This document shows, in pieces, positions 1-5,044 of a DNA stretch of 5,414 nt. The notes beneath the pieces are model-generated. The model did no database searches and had not been told where the DNA came from. It worked only from the letters and a program-made list of their open reading frames with translations. A program made the translations under genes and the position numbers. The stretch covers positions 1 through 5,414 of the forward strand of contig CABKMX010000077.1 of the NCBI GenBank assembly GCA_902373595.1, read 5' to 3'. The stretch comes from an uncultured Christensenellaceae bacterium. GTDB lineage: Bacteria; Bacillota; Clostridia; Christensenellales; UBA3700. Numbering within the stretch: the stretch's first letter is position 1; each line of letters begins with the position of its first letter.

Positions 1-76
1 ACATAAATCTAGCGAGTATCGTCTTTTTTTGTGTTTTTGTCTACATCTGTATATTATCTTGATAATTTTATAAATG

Positions 77-96
77 TTTTGTCGAACTTTGTCGAA
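77..96 (+). repeat. Two tandem copies of a 10-bp unit upstream of the lipoprotein promoter
   Basis: Positions 77-86 (TTTTGTCGAA) and 87-96 (CTTTGTCGAA) are adjacent copies differing only in the first base. The 10-bp period places both on the same face of the helix, and the array ends 5 bp before the candidate -35 box. That placement would suit an operator or activator site, but no known regulator motif is recognised, so this is inference. Chance in AT-rich DNA remains possible. Confidence 0.4.
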
Positions 97-101
97 AACG
101 C

Positions 102-130
102 TTGACTTAAGTCTTTCATTACACTAAACT
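102..130 (+). promoter_or_regulatory. Candidate sigma-A-type promoter of the lipoprotein gene
   Basis: A -35-like TTGACT (102-107) is followed, after 17 bp, by a -10-like TAAACT (125-130). The -35 matches five of six consensus bases and the -10 four of six, with ideal spacing. Transcription would start near 137 and give a short leader of about 27 nt carrying the ribosome binding site AGGAG at 152-156. It is the best promoter-like pair in the 163 bp before the gene. Confidence 0.5.
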
Positions 131-163
131 GAAATTAATAAATCTTGTCACAGGAGATAAATT

Positions 164-2281
164 ATGAGGAAAATTGCCGTTTTCGGAGTGGTTTTTGTTG
201 TGATTGCTTTGGCTGTTTGCCTTGTCTCCTGCTCCTCTCCTTCGGCGGTGATTTCCTTCTCTGTCAACGGCAAGATCGTACACTCTCAAGTCGTCACCGA
301 GACCTCAGGCTTGGACGATTTCACCCCTGCTCTCGCAGACGGTACCTTCTTGGGATGGTTCACGGATGAAGCGTGCACCATCCCTTTTTCTTTTCACGAT
401 TACATCCTTTCGGGCTCGTTCGAAGACATCACCGTATACGCTCTCGTCTCGCATGACAACACTGGATCGGGTCATCCCGATACAGAAGAGGAATCCTCTT
501 GCGAACACGACTTACAGCACCTTGCCGCCAAATCTTCCACCTGTTCCGAACGAGGCAATCTCGAGTGCTGGTATTGCTCTCTTTGCGAGCAATATTTCGC
601 AGACAAAACTTGCGAGACATACATAAGCCCTTTCTTGGACCGTCTCGGTCACGAGACAACCTTTGTTCCCGCAAAGGCGGCGACCTGCACCGAGGACGGA
701 ACCCATGAACATTGGCATTGCTCGCGTTGCGGGCTCGACTTCGAGGACGAGGATTGCACCGTTGAATTGACAAACGCCGTCATCTCGAGTTCGGGGCACA
801 CTCTTGTCCATTCTCCGGAAGAGCCGTCTTCCTGCACCTGCTCCGGACACCTCGAGTATTGGACCTGTTCCGTATGCAAAGACGTCTTTTCCGAGAGAAA
901 CGCAATCGAGGCCGTCCCTCTCGAGTCGTTGCAAAAAGAGCTCCTTCCGCACAGCTATTCCGTTGAGGATATCATAGAGCTTCCGTCCGCGGCAAAGTCG
1001 GGCTCCGCTCTGCTTGTCTGCTCCTGCGGCGATGCGGCAACTCTTACCCTCCCTCGGCTGTCCTATGAAGATTACTCCGTCGTATCCGTGCCCTCATCCT
1101 GCACAAAACAAGGCTCGGACACCTACACTTTGCTCGGGACATATCACGTGCAGATTGTAGAGACAAAGTCTCTCGCGGAGCATTCCCCGGGAGCTATTAC
1201 CGATTACCTCGCTCCCACCTGCACCGAGGACGGAGCCACGGGGTTTGTGCTTTGTACGCAATGCGGCGTCGTATTGCGTCCGAGCAAGCCAATCCTCTCC
1301 GCCGGCCACAATTGGTCCAAGAGCGCCTCTCCGTCCACATGCACGACTCAAGGATTTGTCACAAAGATCTGTTCCTCATGCGGCGAGACGCACACCTCGT
1401 TGCAGCCTTTGGCGGACCACTCCTTTGAGTATGTACGACAACTCCCTTCCACCTGCATACAAAACGGCGTCTCGGCTCACTATGAATGCTCGTCTTGCCA
1501 CAAACTCTTCACACTCGAAAAAGAGGCTTGCACCGAACAAGAGCTTGTCTTGCCTCTTTCTCGGCACTCACTTGATCCGACGGGCGTCTGCTCCGTATGC
1601 GGCAACCGCGAATTGCAGAATGCGCTATTCGAGCCAAACGACTCCGGGGTCACCTTTACGGGCTTCCTCGACGGATATGTCTACCCCTATACGGAGCTGG
1701 TTATCCCCTCGTCCTACAACGGCTTGCCGGTGACGGAGATTGCCTCAGACGCTTTCAACGAATGCCAAAAGGACGTAACCTCTCTCGTCTTGCCGGACAG
1801 CCTGCTGTCTCTGCCCGAAGGCGTTTTGAGCGTTTTCGCCGATTACGACGTCCTGCAATCCCTCACTCTGCCGTTCATAGGGACGTCCCGAGACGAAGGC
1901 TGCGCCTTGATAGAATTGTTTGGCGGAAGAAACAACGCCTCCCTTTCCGAAAGCCTCAAGTCCGTGACCGTGACCGACGCAAAGATTGTCTATGCCAATA
2001 CCCTTTCCGCTGCGGTGAACTTGACCGAAATCTGCATAAACGAAGGCTGCTCATCCATAGAGGCAGGCGCGCTTGCCGCTTGCAGAAGTCTCGAAACACT
2101 TCGCCTGCCGTCTTCATTGCAATCGCTGGACAGCCGCGCTTTTCACTCCTCTTTCACCGAAGCAGCATCCCCCACAATCCGCTTCGCCGGCACGCAGGAA
2201 CAATGGGACCGCTTGACCGCAAATCTCGACTTGCCCGAAACGATGACAATCCTCATAGGCGAACTCGCCTCGCAACAATGA
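164..2281 (+). CDS. Cysteine-rich predicted surface lipoprotein with InlB B-repeat-like region, Cys/His repeats and BspA-type leucine-rich repeats
   Basis: This 705-residue protein is predicted to be exported and lipid-anchored. Residues 1-23 are a lipoprotein signal: Arg/Lys start, hydrophobic core, and lipobox LVSC with Cys23 as the modified residue. Residues 28-95 resemble an InlB B-repeat (Listeria-Bacteroides repeat), with VNGK, the FLGWFTDEAC core and a closing VYALV. Residues 113-480 hold about eight Cys/His repeats. Residues 485-700 resemble BspA-type leucine-rich repeats (LVIPSSYNGLPVTEI, SLTLPFIG, and FAGTQEQWDRL near the end). I count 37 cysteines. The ATG at 164 is supported by AGGAG seven bases upstream and by the signal peptide. 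These modules are common in secreted proteins of gut Clostridia, where binding or adhesion is usually proposed. The ligand cannot be read here. There is no LPXTG or other wall anchor. The gene stands alone and points towards the convergent malQ-acpP operon. Export and architecture are well supported; function is inferred. Confidence 0.88.
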   Translation: MRKIAVFGVVFVVIALAVCLVSCSSPSAVISFSVNGKIVHSQVVTETSGLDDFTPALADGTFLGWFTDEACTIPFSFHDYILSGSFEDITVYALVSHDNTGSGHPDTEEESSCEHDLQHLAAKSSTCSERGNLECWYCSLCEQYFADKTCETYISPFLDRLGHETTFVPAKAATCTEDGTHEHWHCSRCGLDFEDEDCTVELTNAVISSSGHTLVHSPEEPSSCTCSGHLEYWTCSVCKDVFSERNAIEAVPLESLQKELLPHSYSVEDIIELPSAAKSGSALLVCSCGDAATLTLPRLSYEDYSVVSVPSSCTKQGSDTYTLLGTYHVQIVETKSLAEHSPGAITDYLAPTCTEDGATGFVLCTQCGVVLRPSKPILSAGHNWSKSASPSTCTTQGFVTKICSSCGETHTSLQPLADHSFEYVRQLPSTCIQNGVSAHYECSSCHKLFTLEKEACTEQELVLPLSRHSLDPTGVCSVCGNRELQNALFEPNDSGVTFTGFLDGYVYPYTELVIPSSYNGLPVTEIASDAFNECQKDVTSLVLPDSLLSLPEGVLSVFADYDVLQSLTLPFIGTSRDEGCALIELFGGRNNASLSESLKSVTVTDAKIVYANTLSAAVNLTEICINEGCSSIEAGALAACRSLETLRLPSSLQSLDSRAFHSSFTEAASPTIRFAGTQEQWDRLTANLDLPETMTILIGELASQQ
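500..1603 (+). repeat. Array of about eight Cys/His protein repeats (coding, residues 113-480)
   Basis: The unit reads H-x(10-12)-[ST]C-x2-x-G-x(n)-C-x2-C. Complete units have H/C/C/C at 115/127/138/141, 163/175/186/189, 212/224/235/238, 340/353/364/367, 382/393/403/406 and 419/431/442/445. Two units in the middle are degenerate: His263 with only C286-x-C288, and Cys313 with no CxxC. A final half unit has His468 and C476-x2-C479. Three units carry an extra Cys 9-11 residues after the CxxC (150, 198, 456). The DNA copies have diverged, so this is an old protein-level duplication rather than a recent tandem DNA repeat. One His and three Cys per unit would suit a tetrahedral zinc site, but disulfides are an alternative for an exported protein. 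Confidence 0.8.
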
Positions 2282-2371
2282 CGTATGCGGCATTCGCTCT
2301 TCCCCTCAAAACAAACATGTTTTTGCCAACACGGTTTGACTTTTGAAGCAAATCTTCTGATTATTCGATAG

Positions 2372-2400
2372 TGAAATCGCCCCTCGTCGGGGCGCTTTCA
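2372..2400. other. GC-rich hairpin downstream of the lipoprotein gene
   Basis: TGAAA (2372-2376) pairs with TTTCA (2396-2400), and CGCCCC (2378-2383) pairs with GGGGCG (2389-2394). There is one T/C mismatch between the stems and a 5-nt loop, making 11 bp in total. No U-run follows on either strand, so it is not a classical intrinsic terminator. It may protect the 3' end of the lipoprotein mRNA or be part of a dispersed repeat. Confidence 0.5.
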
Positions 2401-2429
2401 GATCGTAGACAAAAGCGAGCAAAAACGAA

Positions 2430-2477
2430 GTGGGCAAAAAGAAAAGAGAAGCCGCATGACTTCTCTTTTTTGCCCAC
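2430..2477. terminator. Long hairpin, candidate bidirectional intrinsic terminator
   Basis: The left arm 2430-2451 (GTGGGC, A-rich tract, GAGAAG) pairs with the right arm 2460-2477 (CTTCTC, T6, GCCCAC) around the loop 2452-2459. This gives about 18 bp with one 4-nt bulge. The core GAGAAG/CTTCTC is followed directly by T6 on the plus strand and by TTTTCTTTTT on the minus strand, so it could end transcription from either side. On the plus strand it lies about 150 bp after the lipoprotein stop. On the minus strand it follows the duplicated tRNA 3' end. Confidence 0.65.
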
Positions 2478-2499
2478 TGCCGATAGGCGAGCGTTGTCA

Positions 2500-2520
2500 T
2501 GGCGCACCCGGCGGGACTTG
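2500..2520 (-). repeat. Duplicate of the 3' end of tRNA-Arg (possible attachment-site remnant)
   Basis: These 21 bp match 2699-2719 at 20 of 21 positions. They correspond to the tRNA from the T loop through the T-stem 3' strand, acceptor 3' strand, discriminator base and CCA. The single difference (C instead of T on the plus strand, 2517 against 2716) lies in the T loop. Upstream sequence on the minus strand does not fold into D, anticodon or T arms, so it is a fragment and not a second tRNA gene. Same-orientation copies of a tRNA 3' end are the usual footprint of tyrosine-recombinase integration, but no integrase lies in the window. Confidence 0.6.
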
Positions 2521-2626
2521 TAAGGACGAGCTTTGCGAGGACGGAATAGCGGAGTGTAACGACGCGTCACGATTTCGGTGCCCGACGGGGCAGCGGAGCG
2601 CAGGGCGAGGCAGGGGCTCGGCGCAA

Positions 2627-2668
2627 AAAAAGCGACAGGGGGAATACTTTCCTGACCTGTCGCTTTTT
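2627..2668. terminator. Intrinsic terminator after tRNA-Arg, bidirectional
   Basis: Positions 2627-2639 (A5 then GCGACAGG) pair perfectly with 2656-2668 (CCTGTCGC then T5), giving 13 bp. Inside, GGAA (2641-2644) pairs with TTCC (2649-2652) around TACT. On the minus strand the stem is followed by a U-run (complement of the A-run 2625-2631), 31 bp after the tRNA CCA. It therefore most likely ends the malQ-acpP-tRNA unit. On the plus strand it also has T5 after the stem. Confidence 0.8.
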
Positions 2669-2698
2669 GCGGCACGCTTGAGCCGATGCCCGAAGCGT

Positions 2699-2775
2699 TG
2701 GCGCACCCGGCGGGATTTGAACCCACAGCCTTCGCCGTCGGAGGGCGACGCTCTATCCAATTGCGCTACGGATGC
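2699..2775 (-). tRNA. tRNA-Arg (anticodon CCG)
   Basis: The 77-nt gene folds as a full cloverleaf. The acceptor GCATCCG pairs with CGGGTGC, with one T-G wobble. The D arm is GCGC/GAGC with one G-A mismatch. The anticodon stem TCGCC/GGCGA encloses the loop CTCCGAC, so the anticodon is CCG (2741-2739), reading the arginine codon CGG. The T arm is GTGGG/CCCGC with loop TTCAAAT. The discriminator base is G and the CCA is encoded (2701-2699). No promoter is evident in the 48 bp between acpP and the tRNA. It may be transcribed from the upstream operon or from a promoter inside acpP, and ends at the terminator 2668-2627. Confidence 0.95.
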
Positions 2776-2783
2776 ATAGTAAA

Positions 2784-2808
2784 GCGGGGCGAGCGGCGCC
2801 CGTCCCGC
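2784..2808 (-). other. GC-rich hairpin between acpP and tRNA-Arg
   Basis: On the minus strand GCGGG (2808-2804) pairs with CCCGC (2788-2784), with an A/C mismatch and then two further G/C pairs, around a 9-nt loop containing GGCGCC. It is followed by TTTAC, which is too short for a good terminator. It could be a weak attenuator or a processing site separating the acpP mRNA from the tRNA. Confidence 0.35.
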
Positions 2809-2823
2809 AAGTCGTTTCGCGGC

Positions 2824-3051
2824 TTACTTGTGCGCCTCGATGTAGTCGGCGACGTCGCCGATGGTCCGGAAGTTGATCGCCGCCTCGTCGTCGATCGTGA
2901 TGCCGTAGACTTCCTCTACCTGCATGATGAACTCCACCTTGTCGAGAGAGTCGGCGTGGATGTCGTCGGTGAGATTGGTGTCGGCGGTGAGGTCCGCCTC
3001 GTCAACGCCGAGTTTTTCGGATATGATCTTTTTGAGTTCGTCGAGAACCAT
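2824..3051 (-). CDS. acpP: Acyl carrier protein
   Basis: This 75-residue acidic protein carries growing acyl chains as thioesters on a 4'-phosphopantetheine arm, normally for fatty acid and phospholipid synthesis in the cytoplasm. The attachment motif is HADSLDKVE with Ser35 as the modified residue. The following helix (VEFIMQVEEVYGITIDDEAA) and the terminal segment DVADYIEAHK are typical of the family, as is the length. The family usually has Gly two residues before the ADSL core, where this protein has His32. The frame is open further upstream, but the ATG at 3051 is preceded by a perfect AAGGAGG (3063-3057) and begins the conserved helix. The gene follows a phosphopantetheinyl transferase, its likely activator, by 65 bp. 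A role in primary fatty acid synthesis is probable. A dedicated role in another pathway is possible, because no other fatty acid gene is visible. Confidence 0.93.
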   Translation of the reverse strand: MVLDELKKIISEKLGVDEADLTADTNLTDDIHADSLDKVEFIMQVEEVYGITIDDEAAINFRTIGDVADYIEAHK

Positions 3052-3056
3052 GATTG

Positions 3057-3063
3057 CCTCCTT
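3057..3063 (-). promoter_or_regulatory. Ribosome binding site that fixes the acpP start
   Basis: On the minus strand this is AAGGAGG, with five bases before the ATG at 3051. It rules out the 32-residue N-terminal extension that the open frame would otherwise allow. Confidence 0.85.
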
Positions 3064-3065
3064 AT

Positions 3066-3078
3066 GCCGCATCGCGGC
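3066..3078 (-). promoter_or_regulatory. Small hairpin just upstream of the acpP ribosome binding site
   Basis: GCCGC and GCGGC form a perfect 5-bp stem around a 3-nt loop, ending 2 nt before the AAGGAGG. It leaves the ribosome binding site free, so it may simply stabilise the 5' end of a processed acpP mRNA or tune its translation. The stem is short and chance is a fair alternative. Confidence 0.3.
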
Positions 3079-3116
3079 TGTTTTCAAAATTATTTTACTA
3101 CTTGGCGCGGACGATG

Positions 3117-3551
3117 TCAACGCTTTGGCAGCAATACCGTCTCGCAATGGGCGTCTCCGCCGGCGACGGCAAGAGTATATCCGGAGAAAATGTCAAAATA
3201 TCGCGCCTCGATATGCGGCACGCCCTCTCTCACGTCCGAAAGGCGTATCCCCTCCCCGGTCAATTTGCAATGCGCCTCGTATGCCGTCCACGCGTTTACG
3301 CCGGATATTCCTCGCGGCAGCGCGCGGTTGCTCTTTTCGATGTCAACCCCGACCGGCGATACAGATACCGCAATCACAATTTTGGCATCCGTGTGCGTTA
3401 TCGATACAAAACAGTTTTCGCAAACAGGTGCGCCGCGCTCGTCGTACCGTATCGCGCCAATCGGAGTTTCGCCGCGCGCTTTCAACTCTTCGTCGATTGC
3501 GGCGAGCAGATCTGCGCGCGCGATATCGCCGTCGTAGGCGAACAATATCAT
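3117..3551 (-). CDS. 4'-phosphopantetheinyl transferase superfamily protein, short form
   Basis: The 144-residue product matches the Sfp/AcpS superfamily, which moves phosphopantetheine from coenzyme A to a serine of a carrier protein. Visible marks are a GAPV segment before the first strand (40-43), SITHTDAKIVIAVS (50-63, the SxSH-type motif), GVDIE (68-72, with the metal-binding Asp70 and the acidic Glu72), and W88-x3-EA-x2-K96 with Glu92 and Lys96 as the family's catalytic Glu and Lys. A YTLAVA strand (125-130) follows. The usual form of the last motif is WxxKEAxxK, and the first Lys is Tyr91 here. Only about 15 residues separate GVDIE from Trp88, far fewer than in typical Sfp proteins, and the total is well below the usual 200 or more. 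The ATG at 3551 shares ATGA with the malQ stop and has no clear ribosome binding site, so translation is probably coupled. The natural substrate is the carrier encoded next. The superfamily is likely; full activity is uncertain. Confidence 0.78.
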   Translation of the reverse strand: MILFAYDGDIARADLLAAIDEELKARGETPIGAIRYDERGAPVCENCFVSITHTDAKIVIAVSVSPVGVDIEKSNRALPRGISGVNAWTAYEAHCKLTGEGIRLSDVREGVPHIEARYFDIFSGYTLAVAGGDAHCETVLLPKR

Positions 3552-5044
3552 ACGCGATAGCGGCCGTACAGCCCGTTGATATAGCTGAAGTATCCCCTGT
3601 CGACGCTGCGCATCGCTTCTTCGGTCGCGCGGAACGTCCAATTGCCGTCGGCGACGCCGGGGGTATTCATTCTGCAATCGGCGCCGTATCCGCAAAGGTC
3701 TTGAAAGGGCACAATCGCGAGTCGGCAGCAACTGGAGATAAGTCTGCGTATAAACAGCTTGGTCGGTTTGCAGTCATACCCTCCTCCGCCCCAATACGCG
3801 CGGTCGCACTCGATATATCTGAGCATATAATCGAGTATGTTTTCGGGCAAAGAATACATCCATCCCAACGTGGTATTGTTGTCGTGCGTGGCGGTGTAGC
3901 CCACGCAATTGCGGCTGAAGTTGTGCGGCAGATGTATGCTGTCGCCGTCCTCAAAGCCGAATTGCATCACGCGCATGCACGGCAGTCCCGTGTAGGCAAG
4001 CAATTCGTTGACGTCTTCGTCGATGATGCCGAGGTCTTCGGCGATGAAGCGTTCGCGCGGATACTTTTTGAACACTTTGGGGAAAAGTTCTTTGCCGACG
4101 CCCTTGCGCCACTCCCCTTCCTTGGCGGTCTTTGCCTTTGCGTCGACAGCCCAAAACGCGCTGAACGCACGGAAGTGGTCTATGCGCAGCACGTCGTACA
4201 GCTCCATCATTCTGTCTATGCGCGACATCCACCACTTGAAGCCGTCCTTGCGCATGTGCGAATAGTTGTAGAGGGGATTGCCCCACAGCTGACCGTCCTT
4301 GCTGAAGTAATCGGGCGGCACGCCGGCGACTTCGGTCGGGGCAAGATTTTCGTCCAATTTGAACAGCGCCGGGTCGCCCCATACGTCCGAACTGTCGAGG
4401 CTGACGTACATGGGCATATCGCCGATTATTCGCACGTTTTTGAGCGCAAGCGCGTCGCGCACCTCGCTCCATTGACGATCGAAGATGTACTGTTCGAAGA
4501 CATAGTAGCGATACTCGCGCGCAAACTCGCCGGCAATCGCCTTTCGGTCGCCTTTCGCCGCGAACTTATATCTGTCCTCCCACTGCCACCACGGTTTGCC
4601 GTCGTGCGCGTCCTTGATTGCCATGAACAGCGCATAATCGGGCAGCCACGCGTGCTCCTTTTCAAACCGGTCGAGAGCGGCGGCGTCGGCGAATCCGTCA
4701 TACGCCTTGCGCAAAAGCGCCCTCTTCGCGTCGCGGCAAAATACGTAATTGACCGCATATGGGTCGTCGTAACGGCACTTGTCGGCGTCCTCGCGGCCAA
4801 TCAAGCCGTCGCGGACGAGCCTGTCCGGATCGATGTAGAGGAAGTTGCCTGCAAACGCGCTCGAGCCCGAATAGGGCGACCAACCCGTGCCTATCGTCGT
4901 AATCGGCAAGATCTGCCAATAGTGAAATCCGCTCTCGAGCATGAAGTCGGCGAACCTTTCCGTCTCCTCGCCGAATCCGCCGATGCCGTACTTGGACGGC
5001 AGCGACGAGACATTTAGCAATATACCGCTGCTTCTGTTAAGCAT
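3548..5044 (-). CDS. malQ: 4-alpha-glucanotransferase (amylomaltase, GH77)
   Basis: This 498-residue cytoplasmic enzyme moves alpha-1,4-glucan segments between maltodextrins, releasing glucose, in maltose/maltodextrin or glycogen use. The length is normal for the family. It opens with GILLNVSSLPSKYGIGGFG and continues with the substrate-pocket segment WSPYSGSSAFAGN (55-67). The catalytic residues are all visible: nucleophile Asp289 in LRIDHFRAF, acid/base Glu336 in FIAEDLG, and Asp388 in TATHDNNT. The end carries RMNTPGVADGNW (458-469). The frame extends 15 codons further upstream, but the ATG at 5044 has AGGAGG six bases before it and begins the conserved sequence. It overlaps the preceding reading frame by 8 bp and the following transferase gene by 4 bp (ATGA), which indicates one operon. 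No glycogen phosphorylase, glycogen synthase or maltose transporter is within the window. Confidence 0.97.
   Translation of the reverse strand: MLNRSSGILLNVSSLPSKYGIGGFGEETERFADFMLESGFHYWQILPITTIGTGWSPYSGSSAFAGNFLYIDPDRLVRDGLIGREDADKCRYDDPYAVNYVFCRDAKRALLRKAYDGFADAAALDRFEKEHAWLPDYALFMAIKDAHDGKPWWQWEDRYKFAAKGDRKAIAGEFAREYRYYVFEQYIFDRQWSEVRDALALKNVRIIGDMPMYVSLDSSDVWGDPALFKLDENLAPTEVAGVPPDYFSKDGQLWGNPLYNYSHMRKDGFKWWMSRIDRMMELYDVLRIDHFRAFSAFWAVDAKAKTAKEGEWRKGVGKELFPKVFKKYPRERFIAEDLGIIDEDVNELLAYTGLPCMRVMQFGFEDGDSIHLPHNFSRNCVGYTATHDNNTTLGWMYSLPENILDYMLRYIECDRAYWGGGGYDCKPTKLFIRRLISSCCRLAIVPFQDLCGYGADCRMNTPGVADGNWTFRATEEAMRSVDRGYFSYINGLYGRYRV

Larger units (their letters stand above)
2282..2698. other. 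Gene-free spacer between convergent transcription units
   Basis: No credible gene lies between the lipoprotein stop and the tRNA 3' end. The two frames open across it on either strand run into the tRNA, have no ribosome binding site and show low-complexity composition. The spacer holds a GC-rich hairpin, two strong A/T-flanked hairpins suited to bidirectional termination, and a copy of the tRNA-Arg 3' end. Composition changes inside it: up to about 2475 it is AT-rich, whereas 2480-2625 is G-rich on the plus strand with short purine-rich near-repeats such as GGACGAG and GAGGACGGA. That last part is typical of intergenic repeat debris, but I cannot name a family. Confidence 0.7.

Noticed and set aside
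81..96. A LexA/DinR-type box in the lipoprotein promoter (CGAAC followed by TGTCG)
   Set aside because: The Gram-positive box needs GAAC-N4-GTTC. The right half here is TCGA, so the match fails, and the tandem direct repeat explains the sequence better.
500..1603. A CRISPR-like or recent tandem DNA repeat
   Set aside because: The periodicity is clear only in the protein. The DNA units differ widely, have unequal lengths and lie within one continuous reading frame.
2307..2325. A short A/T hairpin just after the lipoprotein stop (CAAAAC with GTTTTTG)
   Set aside because: The stem is short, almost all A/T and has a bulge. The hairpin at 2430-2477 is a much better terminator candidate.
1597..2346. 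A 249-codon plus-strand frame overlapping the end of the lipoprotein gene
   Set aside because: It is very Arg-rich, has no start signal, and lies in another frame over the leucine-rich end of the lipoprotein, whose frame is supported by domain motifs.
2500..2580. A second, degenerate tRNA gene ending at the duplicated 3' end
   Set aside because: On the minus strand the 60 nt before the duplicate do not form D, anticodon or T stems, and no D-loop GG is in place. Only the last 21 nt resemble a tRNA.
2456..2779. Open frames on both strands across the spacer and tRNA (plus 2456-2779 and minus 2497-2760)
   Set aside because: Both read through the tRNA gene and give the peptides typical of translated tRNA (RRDLNPQPS on one strand, GFKSRRVRQ on the other). 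Neither has a ribosome binding site.
2774..2784. TACTAT next to the tRNA 5' end as its own -10 box
   Set aside because: It lies almost against the first tRNA base, so transcription would start inside the tRNA, and no -35 element sits at the right distance.
2686..3537. A 283-codon plus-strand frame starting beside the tRNA
   Set aside because: It translates the tRNA and then the antisense of acpP and the transferase. The Val/Asp/Arg-rich content and lack of a start signal mark it as spurious.
2924..5017. A 697-codon open frame on the plus strand opposite malQ, the transferase and acpP
   Set aside because: Its product is rich in Arg, Ala and Val with no recognisable domain, it has no ribosome binding site, and it lies antisense to three genes with clear family motifs. 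It is a by-product of GC-rich codon use on the minus strand.
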